Program-made: the position numbers and the translations under genes
The notes under the pieces: model-generated
What the model saw: only the letters and a program-made list of their open reading frames with translations
What the model was told of the DNA's origin: nothing
Databases searched by the model: none
Shown here: piece after piece, positions 43,263 through 61,018 of the stretch
Position numbering within the stretch: position 1 is the stretch's first letter
How the letters are laid out: every line of letters begins with the position of its first letter
Assembly (NCBI GenBank): GCA_016946835.1
Contig: JACVTC010000010.1
Coordinates: forward strand, 340,001-404,000
Length of the DNA: 64,000 nt
Source of the DNA: Neocallimastix lanati (nom. inval.)
Lineage: Eukaryota; Neocallimastigomycota; Neocallimastigomycetes; Neocallimastigales; Neocallimastigaceae
Reading direction: 5' to 3'

Positions 43263-44189
43263 ATAATAATAATAATAATAATAATAATTAAACTAAACAT
43301 AATATTTATAAATATGAATTTAAAATTAAATAATTTAAAATTTATAAAAAAATTCATTATTATTATTATTATTAATTGTAATGTTTTTATGAATATCTCT
43401 ATATTTGTTATATATTCATATTATCTTCTTTTATATTTGTTTTTAAATAATTATCTCAAAAAAAAAAAAAAAGTTTTGGTATTACACCAACAAATTCATT
43501 AAACATTAATGGTCCATTAAATCCAAATGATTCAACTGAAACTGTATTAGACTTAAATAAGAATGGACCTGTACAACAAATGACCCCAATTAACAATTTA
43601 CAAATTGCGGTTAAGAATAATACAGGTATTTATTACTTCCAAACCTTAGTACCTATTCATATTTTATTCGTTGAATCTGGTAAATTAGAACAAGATGAAT
43701 GGTTCAAAAATTGGCAAGATAATTCATTAAACGAATATAAATATAATATTGCAAATTTAAATAAATACGCTGATATTAAGGAAATTGTTAATAAACTTCA
43801 AATTAATAATGTATTTTGTATTGCTGAACGTTATGTTAACAATATGGTAAATTAAAAAGAAAAAAATTAAATAATTAAACAGATAAATAGATAAAGATTA
43901 ATAAAATAAATAATTGAATAGAATATATATATATAATGTAAATTTATAAAATTAATTATATTAATAATTTTTTTTTTTTTTTTTTTCATGTATATATATA
44001 TTATGATGATTAATACATTTTATATAGAATGTATTATATTTATCTGTTAAATTAGAACAAAATATTATATTTGTTATGGAAATGCTTATTGATCAAGCCT
44101 TAAGAAATGTTAAACTCTCAACAAAGACTGCTGCTGTATCATTAGTTAGTCCATTTCAAAATGCTATAGAAGAAATTTTAAAATCATAA
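38020..44189 (+). CDS. AP-1/AP-2 complex subunit beta (beta-adaptin)
   Basis: Thirteen exons (38020-38062, 38690-38943, 39167-39412, 39542-39660, 39826-40040, 40244-40457, 40700-40865, 41030-41221, 41517-41693, 41966-42195, 42404-43207, 43474-43846, 44028-44189) give 1065 codons, 1064 residues. Seen: the N-terminal trunk with [126 protein letters not shown] and [16 protein letters not shown]. Then comes a hinge with clathrin-box motifs LLDFE (645-649) and LLGLD (695-699), a long Asn-Met repeat (about 710-805), and an appendage from [16 protein letters not shown] to the end. Role: binds dileucine cargo and clathrin in the AP-1 (Golgi/endosome) or AP-2 (plasma membrane) adaptor. Which complex is undecided; one beta may serve both. 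The 42404 acceptor (GAAAG) lacks a pyrimidine tract and is the weakest junction. Confidence 0.96.
42664..42970. repeat. In-frame ATGAAYAAY (Asn-Met) codon repeat in the beta-adaptin hinge
   Basis: About 300 bp of repeated ATG AAC/AAT AAT triplets encoding Met-Asn-Asn runs. The mixture of AAC and AAT shows it is not a perfectly pure microsatellite and may be under some coding constraint. The other five frames are open too, so long antisense frames here are shadows. Confidence 0.9.
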
Positions 44190-44283
44190 ATTAGAATATA
44201 TAAAAATAAAAATAAATAAATAAAATATAAAATAAAATAAAATAAAATAAAAATATTTATATATCTATATTTATATTATTAAA

Positions 44284-44349
<66 letters not shown>

Positions 44350-44461
44350 GATTTTAATAAATTAAAATAAACTATAATTCTATTTTATTTATTATTATTT
44401 TTTTTTTTTATCTTAAATAGAAAAAAAAATTAATATAAAAATCAGAAAATCAAAAAGTCAA

Positions 44462-44503
<42 letters not shown>

Positions 44504-45435
44504 AACAACAAATAATAATAATAATAAAAACCAAAAATTAAAATAAAAATTAATATTTACAAATTAAAAAAAAAAAATAATAATAATAATTAAAAGTAAT
44601 AATTATATAGCTATATATATATATTTTTTTTTGTGTCATGTTATTTTATATATAATTTTTTTTTTTTTTAATTATTGAATCTGATATATTAAGTCAATTT
44701 CATATTAATTAATATTATTAATTCTTTTATACATTATATTAAAAAAAAAAAAAAGAAATCTTTTAAATTTCAGTTAAATAAACAAATAAATAATTAATTA
44801 ATTAATTTATTAATTAATAATAATAGTAATAGTTTAAAAGTATATATAAAAATAAAAATAAACTTGTGTAATATATATATATATAAAAAAAAAAAATTAA
44901 AAATTTTAATTTTTTTTTTTTAACTTTATTTTATTATATTATATTATATTATTATTATTATTTTATTTTTTTTTTTATTTTTTTTTTTTTTTATTTTTTA
45001 AATATTAATTTAATAATTTGTTCGCTAGATTCTTTATTTTTATAAAATTTTATATCTATCTATCTCTATATATATTTTATTTTATATCATCTAAAAAAAA
45101 AAAAAATACGAAAGAATAAAATAATAAATATTTTTATATATATATATTTATTTTTTAAAAATAAAAACTAAATACTGTGTATATTAAATAATATTAAATG
45201 AGAAATATAAATTAAAATTTTAAATACTAAAAAAATAAATAATTAAATAAATAAATGGATGAATAAATGAATAAATAATAATAAAAAAAAAATTTTTTTT
45301 TTTTTTTTTTGATCTTTAATTAATAGTTTATTATTATTTTTTTTTTAAAAAAAATCTTTAAGGAATTTAAATTAATCTTTTATATTGTATTTTTTTTTTT
45401 TTTTTTTTTTTATTTATTTATATAGAATATAGAAT
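44190..45435. other. Convergent spacer between beta-adaptin and BMS1
   Basis: AT-only, with (AAT)n at 44288-44348, poly(A) at 44468-44500 and poly(T) blocks near 44650-45000 and 45392-45411. The two genes end toward each other across about 1.2 kb. No gene is seen. Confidence 0.7.
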
Positions 45436-46367
45436 TTAATGTCTTTTCTTATAATGTCCTGTATCACCAGCTTCTTCTCTAGCTCTCTTTTTACCTTCTG
45501 CTCGATAGATTTCCTTACGTTTCTTGGTTTGCTTTTCTTCTCTAATCTTTTCTTCCTTTGCTTGTTTCTTCAAGTAGATTTCTCTACGTTCTTGAGTTTT
45601 CAATTTTCTTTTCTTATCCTTCTCATGCTTTAACGTATTAATTTGTTGCATTAAACGATAAATCTTTTTTTCTTTTGGTTCTAAAACAACCGCACGTCTT
45701 GCCATTAATGAAGGTTTCTTTTGTTTCTTTAATACCTTTGGTTTAGAAGCAAATGGTAACTCTTGTTGAAGAGCCTTTGGTATCTTTAATGGATTAAAAC
45801 GACGAGTTGGTCTTACAATTTCCTATAATAATAATAATTATAATTAAATAAAAAAATAAAAAATAAAAAATAAAAAATAAATAAAGAAAATAAGTTAAAA
45901 AAGAAAAAATATTTTATTAAAAAATATATATATTAATATTTTTAATTATATAAAAAAAAATTTTTTTTTTTTTATTTTTTCTTAAAAAGCAAATTATATA
46001 TATATATATATATAAAAATTAAAAATTATAATAACAATAATAAATATAAAATATTATATATATATATATTTTCTTTATTTATTTATTTTCTTTATTTTTT
46101 TTTTTTTTTTTTTTTATTTATTTATTTTTTAAACATTATTTATTAAATTATTTTAATTAACTCACCTTATAGGATGAATCAGGATTCATTGGAATAGGTA
46201 ATTTATTTAATCTTCTAATTTCTGATACGGTCTTCATTCCTTGCCATGAAGTCTTTTCTGATAATAACAACGATGTTACTGGATTATAGAATTTCTTTGG
46301 TTTTACAGGATACCATGCTCTCAGGAAAACAATATCTATAAATATAAATATAAATATATATAAGTAA

Positions 46368-46412
<45 letters not shown>

Positions 46413-46449
46413 AAAAGAAAAAGAAAAAGAAAAATATTAGAAAAATAAA

Positions 46450-46481
<32 letters not shown>

Positions 46482-48888
46482 ACATTTTACAGATATATAT
46501 ACATATATATAATTAATAATTAAACAAAAATTTATATATTAAAAATGATAATTACCACTCATCAATATCTTATCTTCAAATGTGGCACGGAATGCACCAT
46601 CTGGTTTCTTTAAAAAAAAAAGAAAAAAAAAAAAAAAAAAAAATAATTATAAGTAAATAATTAATATATATATATTTATATATTAATATATATATTTATA
46701 TATTTTATATATAATTATTACTAACTGGTAAATATTTTTTAATTTGACCACGGATACCACTAACTGTTCTAATGGCTACACCTTCAAATTTTGCAACTTC
46801 AAGAGATGAATTAAACATATCTCTGATGAAGGCTGTATTTTTGAAAATCTTAAATGGAGTACCTGTAAGTTTTAATTTTTTCACAATTTCTGTGGATTGA
46901 TTAATATCTAATACAACACCAGTAGCAGCAATACGGAAGGCTTGTGTTGTTTCCGTCATACTTCTAAAGGCACAAAAACCTGTATTTGGTTGAGTTATTG
47001 GACCATAAAATTGTGCCAAACAGTGCATATGTTCTGGGGTGTATTTAAGCATTCTATTTCTAGTACCATCAATATTTAAGGAATATATCGGTATAGATTG
47101 GAATCTTCTCCAACCTAATGAAAAGATTAATGGATCATTAGTTTTTAATACCTTTTGATGCCATCTATGTCTTTTAATTCTTACCTATAATAAATAAGTA
47201 AATAAATAAAAAGAAAAAAAAAAATAATATCATAAAAATTATTATAATAAAATAAAAAAAAAAAAAAAAAAAAATTAATATATATATATATTTTTATTTA
47301 AATTTTTTAAATTTATAAAAAATATTGTATAGATGATGTATATATGTTAGATATAAATACAAATAAAGATATAGATATAGATATAGATATATTTAAATAT
47401 ATAAATATATATAGTCATATATAGATTTATATCTTTATATATATATATATATATATATATTTAAATTCTTAATGTATATATGTCTTACTTGCATAAATCC
47501 AAATGCTTCTTCTGTTGAAAGAAGACCACCTACAATAACTGGATAAGCTGGATCAAAATGTTCAATAAATTCACATGGTAAATTCTTAATTAAAATACGA
47601 ACATATTGACCTGGACGATAACCTTCAATTTTAGCTCTTGTTTCCGGATCATCTTCTTCAAATTCAGCTCTATTTAATTCTAATTGTTTATTTATACCAC
47701 TCTTAATTTCTTCATAGAAATTATCATTTTCTTCTTCTTCTCCATCATATTCTGCATCAAATTTTTTCTTTAATTCTTCTTTCTTTTTAGCTAATCTTTC
47801 TTCTTCTGTTAAACCATCATCACCGACTTCATTTTCGTTATTTTCATCATCATCATTATTATTATCTTCAGCCTTAACAACTTCACCTGTTTCCAAATCT
47901 TCAAAATCACCATATACTTCATCTTCTTCTCCATCACCATTGCCATTATTATTTTTATTATTACCATCACCAGTAATGAAACGATATCTTAATGATTCAA
48001 TGGTTTCTTCATCTGACCAATCTTCTAAATCATCATTTAATAAAATTAATTTAGAGGTATCCATTGTATCAGTACTAACTCTTTTTTGAGGTTTAACTTT
48101 TACAAATAATTCATCATCATCATTATTTTCTTCTTCAGATTCTTCTGATTCTTCTGAATCAGAACCATCATATACTATTTGCATTAAATTCTTCTTTCTT
48201 TTAACATCTTTGAAATTAGCAGCAGCTCTTTCTGCCATACCTATCTTCCAATTTAATTCACCATTTTCATCATCATCATCATCAACATCGAATTCACTAT
48301 CACTTTCAGCAAATGCAATTTCTTCATCATTTTGTTCTTCATTATCATATTTATCAAATGCTCTTCTTCTTTTTCTTTTGATTTCATCTGCATCTTTCTT
48401 TGCTTCGCCATCATCATCATCTTCTTCTTCTTCATCTTCATCATCATCATCATCTTCTTCTTCTTCTTCTTCATCATCATCATCTTCTTCCATTTCATCA
48501 TCATCTTCATCATCTTCATCATCTTCATCTTCATTATCATCATTATTTTCATCACCAAAAACAGCTTTTCTACGAACATTACCATTTTCATCAACTTCTT
48601 CTGTATATGAAACTTCTTTTCCTGAAATAGTTTTAAGATCAGTAGCTTTTAACGGTGCTGAATTTTTAAATAATTGAAGTTCACTTTTTTCAATTTTATC
48701 AGCTAACGTATCTTGAGCATCTTGAAGATTAATAACAAGTTTTTCACCTTCGGTTTTTTCTTCGTCTAATAATATATATGTCAAAATAATATAAAATAAT
48801 AAAAAAAAATAAAAAATAAAAAATAAAAAATAAATAAAAAAATATGATTTTTATTAATAAATATTATTAAAATATCAATATTAATTAT

Positions 48889-48927
<39 letters not shown>

Positions 48928-49255
48928 TATTTATTTATTTATTTATTTTACCATTATTGTCTTTATTAAAGTTTCCTGTTACATTAATATATACAGCATC
49001 TTTATCATATAAAATACCACCAACGTCTGACATTGGGGCATATATTAATTTTTGTTTATCATTTAATGATTTTTTTACTTTATCTGGAAGTGGGCATGGA
49101 TCTGGTAATAAACTTATATCTGATATCCAATGATCACCAGAACCTGGTATATGAACCTTATTATGATAATTAATTAAATTAAATTTATTGATAGTAATTT
49201 AAAAATTAATTTTACATTTGAATTATTGATATTTTTTTTTTATTAATTATAAACA

Positions 49256-49286
<31 letters not shown>

Positions 49287-50777
49287 TATTATATATAATA
49301 TAATTAGAATTTTAATAAATTTAAATATATAATATATATAATAATAGTAATGATAATAATAACAATATTAACTATAATAATAGTAATTTATATATATATA
49401 TATATATATTATATTACCTTCATATTTGGTTTTAAATTTGTACCCCTCATATAACCATAAAGAGTTACATCTCTATCACATTTTGGATTTTTATGAATAA
49501 GTTCTGGATCAGTTAAATCTTCAGCTCTATCACATAAAACGTATGGATGTGTATTTCTCCAAATTAAAGGTCTAAATTTCATAACTGAAATAAAACGAGA
49601 TAAATTCATAACTTCATTTTTAGGATATTTTCCATTAATAATACCAGAAAGGTAAAAAAGTTTAGCTCCTTGATAAATTTCAGTCCAGAAACGATGCTTT
49701 AATTGCTTCTTAGTATTTCTTAATTTTTTATTATTCTTAAATTTATCTAAATGAGTTAATACTCCCATAATTTTCGGAAAACCATGAACTTGAAGAATAT
49801 TTAAAAATTCGAACGTTTCCATTTCAAAACCAAAATCTGCATCAATTAATAATAAAACTAAATCTGCAATTTTTGCTATATCAATCATTGAATTTATATC
49901 ATTTGCACATTCCATAAATGTTAGTCTCTTCTTTTTACCTAAATGAAATGAATAATGTTAAATATTTATAAAGATAATAAATATAAAGAATAAAAAAAAA
50001 AAATGAAAAAAAAAAAAAATATATATAAAATAAAATAAAATAAATTATTTATTTAGTGAATAATATTATATATTTACATCTTTTTTTAATTTTTATTTAT
50101 TTTTTTTAACAATATTTATATAAATATATATATTATTATTATTATTTTATTTTAAAATTACCTGAAACAACAGTAATTGGTCCTTTAATTTCATTTAAAT
50201 TATATTTGGTATATCTCTTAACTAATGAACGAATTAATGTTGTTTTACCACACTTTTTATTTAATATATATTATAATGTTACATTATTATATGATATTAA
50301 TAAATTAAATTTTACTTTGTTTAAAATTACTTTTTTTTTTTTTTAATTAAAAATTAAATAATATAATTATCAACTTACACCAGGTGGGCCAACAACAGCA
50401 ACCATTGTTGGTGGTGCTTCATCAGGAGTTCTATCCACTAAAGGAACATGTAATCTTTTTTGTTCAATATCAGCATTTCTCATTGCATTTTTAAAAGCTT
50501 TAACACCAGAATTTAAAGCAAATGCCTGTATAGTTCATATAAACCAATTATAATTAAAATATTAATAATTAATTAATAATATAAATTAACATGATTTTAA
50601 AATTTTGATTTCTAAATTATATATTAAATACATTGAAATTTTTTATAAAATATAAAATTATTATATTATTTAAAAATGATAATTTTCAATAAATATTAAT
50701 ATTTTGTTTAATAAATATATGTATATATTAATATTGATTAATATTATTTTATATAGAAAACTGCTTTCATTTTATTA

Positions 50778-50827
<50 letters not shown>

Positions 50828-51186
50828 CTTTGGAAATTTTAATTATTATTTAAATTTGAATTTTATTTCAATTAAATTAAAGAACTAAATGAAAATTTAA
50901 TAGCATCTTTCTCTACTAGTTGAAGTTTTCTTAATATTTTATAGAATAAATAAATTTTAAATTCTTATAAAATTCAATTGGTAATTTAATTTATAATTTA
51001 TTTTGAGTGATATGTATTATTTAAAATTGAGGTAAAATGTATATATATATTAAAATAAAAAAAAAAAAAAAAAAAAAAAGTATTTATAACCTTTGGATTA
51101 TTTTTTTCACTATTCTTTCTCTGCTTTTTTTCAGCCTTTGGTCCGGCTTGTTTAGCTCTATGTGGTTTTCTTTGTTGTTCCTCCAT
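45436..51186 (-). CDS. BMS1: BMS1, GTPase required for 40S ribosome biogenesis
   Basis: Ten minus-strand exons (51091-51186, 50379-50525, 50162-50252, 49418-49938, 48952-49156, 47489-48765, 46726-47184, 46556-46607, 46166-46335, 45436-45822) sum to 1135 codons, 1134 residues. Seen: basic N-terminus [17 protein letters not shown]-loop GPPGCGKTT (78-86), [112 protein letters not shown] and the AARP2CN region. A long Asp/Glu-rich disordered centre (about residues 410-650) follows, then the conserved C-terminal RLIP-like region ([46 protein letters not shown]) and a Lys/Arg-rich nucleolar tail ending KKRH. BMS1 works with Rcl1 in the SSU processome in the nucleolus. Donors GTTATA (51090) and GTTAGT (46725) are slightly unusual. 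Confidence 0.97.
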
Positions 51187-52152
51187 TATTAATTATAATT
51201 TGATTTAAAAGAAAATGAAAACAAAATCAAAATACTTCAGAAATGAATTTTTGAAATTTGAATTTTATTATTGAAAAATTCAAATTATCAATGTAAAATA
51301 ATTTATAAAAAATATTTATAAATATAAATATTGAAAAATTAAATTAAATATAATAGAAATATTAGAGTATATATATATTATACAAATGTTTTAATTTAGA
51401 TTTATTCTATTATATATTTTTTTTAAATATATATATTTTAAAAAAAAATTATTCTAAAACATTTTATAAAAAAAAAAAAAAAAAAATTAAAAATTCCATA
51501 TATCAAAATTAATAATTTAAATATAAATTTATTATATATATTAATACTAATAGTACATATATAATAAATCTTTATTTTTGCCAATCAAATTAAATAAAAG
51601 GTTTTTAACTCTTTTATTTTCTGTAATTATGGCTTTAAATTTAAATATTAATTATAATAAAATACTTTTTTATTATTAAATTAAATTTTGAATAAGGCTT
51701 TAGAATTAAATGTTAATATCTTTATAGTATTACATGCGCCATATTATTTTTGTTTTTTGTTTTTTGTTTTTTGTTTTTAGTTATTTTTTTTTATTAATAT
51801 AGGTTAAAAAAAAATGTTTTATAATAAAATGATAATTAAGTATAAATTTTAATTATATTAATTACAATTTAATTATTTAATGTTTTATATATATAAAATA
51901 ATTATATATATATATATAATTATATTAATAAAATTTGAAAAAAAAAAATAGATAAGTACGGAAAATCTTCAAAATGAAAAAGAAATTATTCTTTGTTTTT
52001 TATTTTTTATTTAAAATATAAAAAGCAATAAATAAAAGTCAAAAATTTATAATAAATAAAATTTTATAAAGAAAAAATTAATTTTATTGTAAAGTTTTTT
52101 TTTTTTTAATTAATAAATATTTTATTAACATTTTAATAATTTTCAGTGGAAA
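51187..52152. promoter_or_regulatory. Divergent spacer between BMS1 and PPME1
   Basis: The two genes point away from each other across about 970 bp, so this holds both promoters. It is AT-only apart from a GTTTTTTGTTTTTTGTTTTT-type run near 51750-51779 and a GCGCC word near 51738. No named element can be assigned. Confidence 0.45.
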
Positions 52153-52462
52153 ATGGAACAATTACACCAAAACTTTTTAAAAAAATCACAAGAATTCGCT
52201 ATACCTGATAGTGTTCCAAAGTAAATATTAAATAAAGTATTTTTAAATGTTAAAATTTTTATTATATTTATAGCATTTCAAATGAAAAAATAAATAAACA
52301 AGGAAAATTAAATTACTAATTAATATTAAAAAAAAAAAAAACATTAAAATTCAATTGTTTATATTATCAATATGTTAAGTTCAATAAAAAAATAAAAATA
52401 AAAATTCTTTATTATTTATTCAAAATAAATAAAAAAAATAATTACAGCATTTAATTTAAAAA

Positions 52463-52493
<31 letters not shown>

Positions 52494-52854
52494 CGGAAAT
52501 AAAATAACAATTATTATTTTATTATATTTTATTATAAAAAAAAAAAAAAATTAATTATAAAATAAAGTCTCTACTATGATAATATATATTCTTTTATTGA
52601 TATTCTTATTATAAAATTTAAAAATGTAAAATACATATAGATCTAGCTCTGAAAGTCTTTTCGAACCAACTTCACCAGATAAATTTTTTGACAAAGTTCA
52701 GGATTTAAAAATTGAAGGAACAGAAGATATATCCTTTTGTTACTCAATATAAATTTCTTTAAATTTCTTTATTAACATTACATTTTACAAATTAATTTAT
52801 TTATATTATAAAAATAAAATATTGAATTAAATGACATATTGTATTTTTTTTTAA

Positions 52855-52901
<47 letters not shown>

Positions 52902-53616
52902 GTTTTATATTATTTAATGAAGAATAATCTTTTTTTGTAATTAAGTTTAATAAAATCAATTAAAGTATTAATAATCTAAATTATTGAATTGACATTAAAG
53001 TTATAAAGATTAATTACAAATATATAATAAAAATATTATATCCTTAATTTAGTTTTTCTTTTTTTTTTTTTTTTTTTTTTTTTGGTTATTTTTCTTGATA
53101 TATACAGCTTTAGAATTTATCAAATTAATCCAGAAGAAAAGAAAACTGTCTTTGTTTTCCATCACGGAGCAGGTCTCTCCGGTCTTTCTTATGCTTTATT
53201 AGCTGAGTATTTAAAGAAATTAAATAACAATCAATGTGGTATATTATGTTATGACTGTCGTGGTCATGGTAAATATTAATATTGAATTTATATATAAATA
53301 ATGAATAATAAATAATTAGTATTATTTAGCATTATTTATATATATATATTTAAAAAAAAAAAAAAAAAAAAAAAAAATACTTTACAATAATAATTATTAA
53401 TATAAAAAATTAATGAATTTATTTCTTTGAACAACTTTAATTACAATAATCAATATATTAAAGGTAAAACTTTTACTTCTAATGACGAAGATCTTTCCCT
53501 CGAAACTCTTAGTCAAGATTTAGTCAATATTTGTACAGCTTTATATCCTGATCCAACTACTGAATTTATTCTTGTTGGACACAGGTATATTATCATCATT
53601 GTTATTTTTTTTATTT

Positions 53617-53657
<41 letters not shown>

Positions 53658-54681
53658 TTATAATTTAAATACTTATAATTTAATTAATTAATTTCTTGGA
53701 ATATATAATAGTTTAGGTGGTGCTGTTGTTGCTAATGTTGCTTCTAAGCAAATGTTAAAAAAAATATTTGGTTTAATTGTTATTGATGTTGTTGAAGGCA
53801 CTGCTTTAGAATCTTTAGTTCATATGCAAACTGTTTTAATGGGTAGACCAGCTTCTTTTAAGAGTGAAGCTGAAGCTATTAAATGGAGGTATAAAAAAAA
53901 TTTAAAATTGATTAATATATAATGTATTCATTTATTAAAATTATTTATATTACTGTTGTATATATAGTATTGCATCTCATACCATTAGAAACATTGAATC
54001 TGCAAAAATTTCTGTTCCATCTCAAATAACTAAAATTAAAGGAAAAACAGGTGAAAGATATATTTGGAGAACAAATCTTAGTGCCTCAGAAAAATACTGG
54101 GAAGGTAATTAAAGTTATGAATAAATATTTATATTATTAATTTTTTTTTTTTTTATTTATTTATTTCTCTATCTATTTAATCCTTTTTTATATATATTTT
54201 TTAATTTTCTATAATTATTTATAATTAATTATATTGAAAATATAAAATATAAAAGAATGGTACCAAGGTTTATCAGAAAAATTCCTTTCAACTAGAGCTC
54301 CAAAATTATTAATTATTGCTAGTAAGAATTTAACAATAATATAATATAAAAGGAAGAAAAAACAAAAAAATAAAAAAAAAAAAAAATCTAAAAATAATAC
54401 TAATTTATTATATAAATATTAAATTTAAAAAAAAAAAAAAAAAATAAAATAAAATAAAATAAGGTCCCGATAGATTAGATAAACCATTAACTATTGGCCA
54501 AATGCAAGGTAAATTTCAAATGGAAATTTTCCCAGAATGTGGACATTTAATGAACGAAGATGCACCAGAAAAACTTGCTGTTGCATTGAATGAATTTTTC
54601 AAACGTAATAAGGTATTTATTCCAAAAAGATTTGTTATTCCATTAAGACCTACTGAACATGCTACAGCCCCAAAGAAATAA
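52153..54681 (+). CDS. PPME1: Protein phosphatase methylesterase 1 (PP2A carboxyl-methylesterase)
   Basis: Eight exons (52153-52220, 52641-52728, 53106-53268, 53464-53584, 53712-53888, 53968-54104, 54256-54321, 54464-54681) sum to 346 codons, 345 residues. An alpha/beta hydrolase that removes the methyl ester from the C-terminal Leu of the PP2A catalytic subunit. Seen: SPDKFFDKVQDLKI, SFRIYQINPEEKKTVFVFHH, oxyanion-type HHGAGLSGLSYALLAEYL, CYDCRGHGKT, nucleophile motif GHSLGG (Ser147), LIVIDVVEGTALESL with MQTVLMGRPASFKS, SHTIRNIESAKISVP, SPDRLDKP and the acid-base His in PECGHLMNEDAPEKL (His301), with a basic tail RPTEHATAPKK. Order and length match PPME1/yeast Ppe1. The second intron (52729-53105) begins ATATCCTTTT and ends AC and is the only non-GT-AG intron among the gene models here. 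Confidence 0.95.
52729..53105 (+). other. Predicted U12-type AT-AC intron in PPME1
   Basis: The exon ends ...ACA GAA GAT, phase 0, and the intron opens ATATCCTTTT, the exact minor-spliceosome donor. It ends TATATAC just before AGC TTT AGA. Joining gives TED-SFRIYQ, aligning without a gap to the metazoan TFRVYK region. A possible branch site TTTCTTGAT (one mismatch from TTCCTTRAY) sits directly upstream of the 3' end, at the short limit of the usual distance. A GT-AG alternative (GTTACT at 52738 to TTTAG at 53052) stays in frame but inserts about 20 mainly Phe residues encoded by poly(T). Confidence 0.78.
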
Positions 54682-54736
54682 ACGATCTTTTTTTTTTTTT
54701 TTTAATATTTATTTATTTATTTTTAAATAATAGCAA

Positions 54737-54789
<53 letters not shown>

Positions 54790-55168
54790 TAATAATAATT
54801 ATAATCATAATCATAATCATAATAACAAAAAAATAGTTTTTTGAAATTAATGTTATAAATAGTTTAATATTATAAAAATGAAAAAAAAAAAAAAAAATAA
54901 TAATAATAATAATAATAAAAATAAAAATAAAAATAAAATTATATTCAATTAAAAAAATATGAAAATAAAAAAATAAATAAAATAGATGTATTTAAAAAAT
55001 TACAAAAAAAGTAAAAATTACAATATATATATATAATATCTGTAAATTAAAATAAATAAATAAAAATAAGATTATTAAATAATTATTAAAATGATTAAAA
55101 AAAAAAAAAATGGAGAAATTTTATTTGAATAAAATTCCATTGACAGTATTTATTATGACCTTTTAATT

Positions 55169-55214
<46 letters not shown>

Positions 55215-55343
55215 TTCACTTATTTAAACTATATACATAATATAAAAATTTTAATAAAACAAAATAAATTTATATATATGCATATATAATATATATAAAT
55301 AAACATAATAATTCCTTTTTTAATATAATTTTATTTTTAAATA

Positions 55344-55377
<34 letters not shown>

Positions 55378-55576
55378 TAAATATATATATATATTATTAA
55401 CACTAATTATTTTATTTATTATTAATTATAATTTATATAAGTTTTTTTTTTTTTATAAAAGATTTTTTCTTAATAATTATTTCTTTTATTTAGATTTTTA
55501 TTATTCTAAGGATGAAATTGTTTAAATTATAAAAATAATATTTAAACAATAATCATTGATTTTTTGAAGAGTGTTA

Positions 55577-55607
<31 letters not shown>

Positions 55608-55806
55608 TATCCCCTTTTAATAAAATTATATAAGTAAGAGATTAAAAATTTTATTATTAAAATTATTTTTATTATTATTTATTATTATTATCATTTTAAA
55701 ATTATATTTATTTTGAATAAAGATTTTCCATGGACAATAATGAATAATAAATTTTATCCTTTATTTGTAAATTAATTAACAAAAAAAAATATATATATAT
55801 ATTTGT
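54682..55806. other. Convergent spacer after PPME1
   Basis: AT-only. It includes (AAT)n at 54738-54790, TCATAA words near 54803-54820, (TTTA)n near 55168-55212 and poly(T) at 55347-55375 and 55591-55608. No gene is seen. Confidence 0.7.

Positions 55807-61018
<5,212 letters not shown>

Noticed and set aside
48210-48677. Plus-strand Ser-rich, His-rich and Ile-rich frames over BMS1
   Set aside because: Complements of the GAT/GAA acidic tract of the real minus-strand gene.
53082-53105. In-frame upstream extension of PPME1 exon 3 through GVIFLDIY-type residues
   Set aside because: It needs a poly(T)-encoded Phe run in a cytosolic hydrolase, while the AT-AC splice gives a gap-free family alignment.
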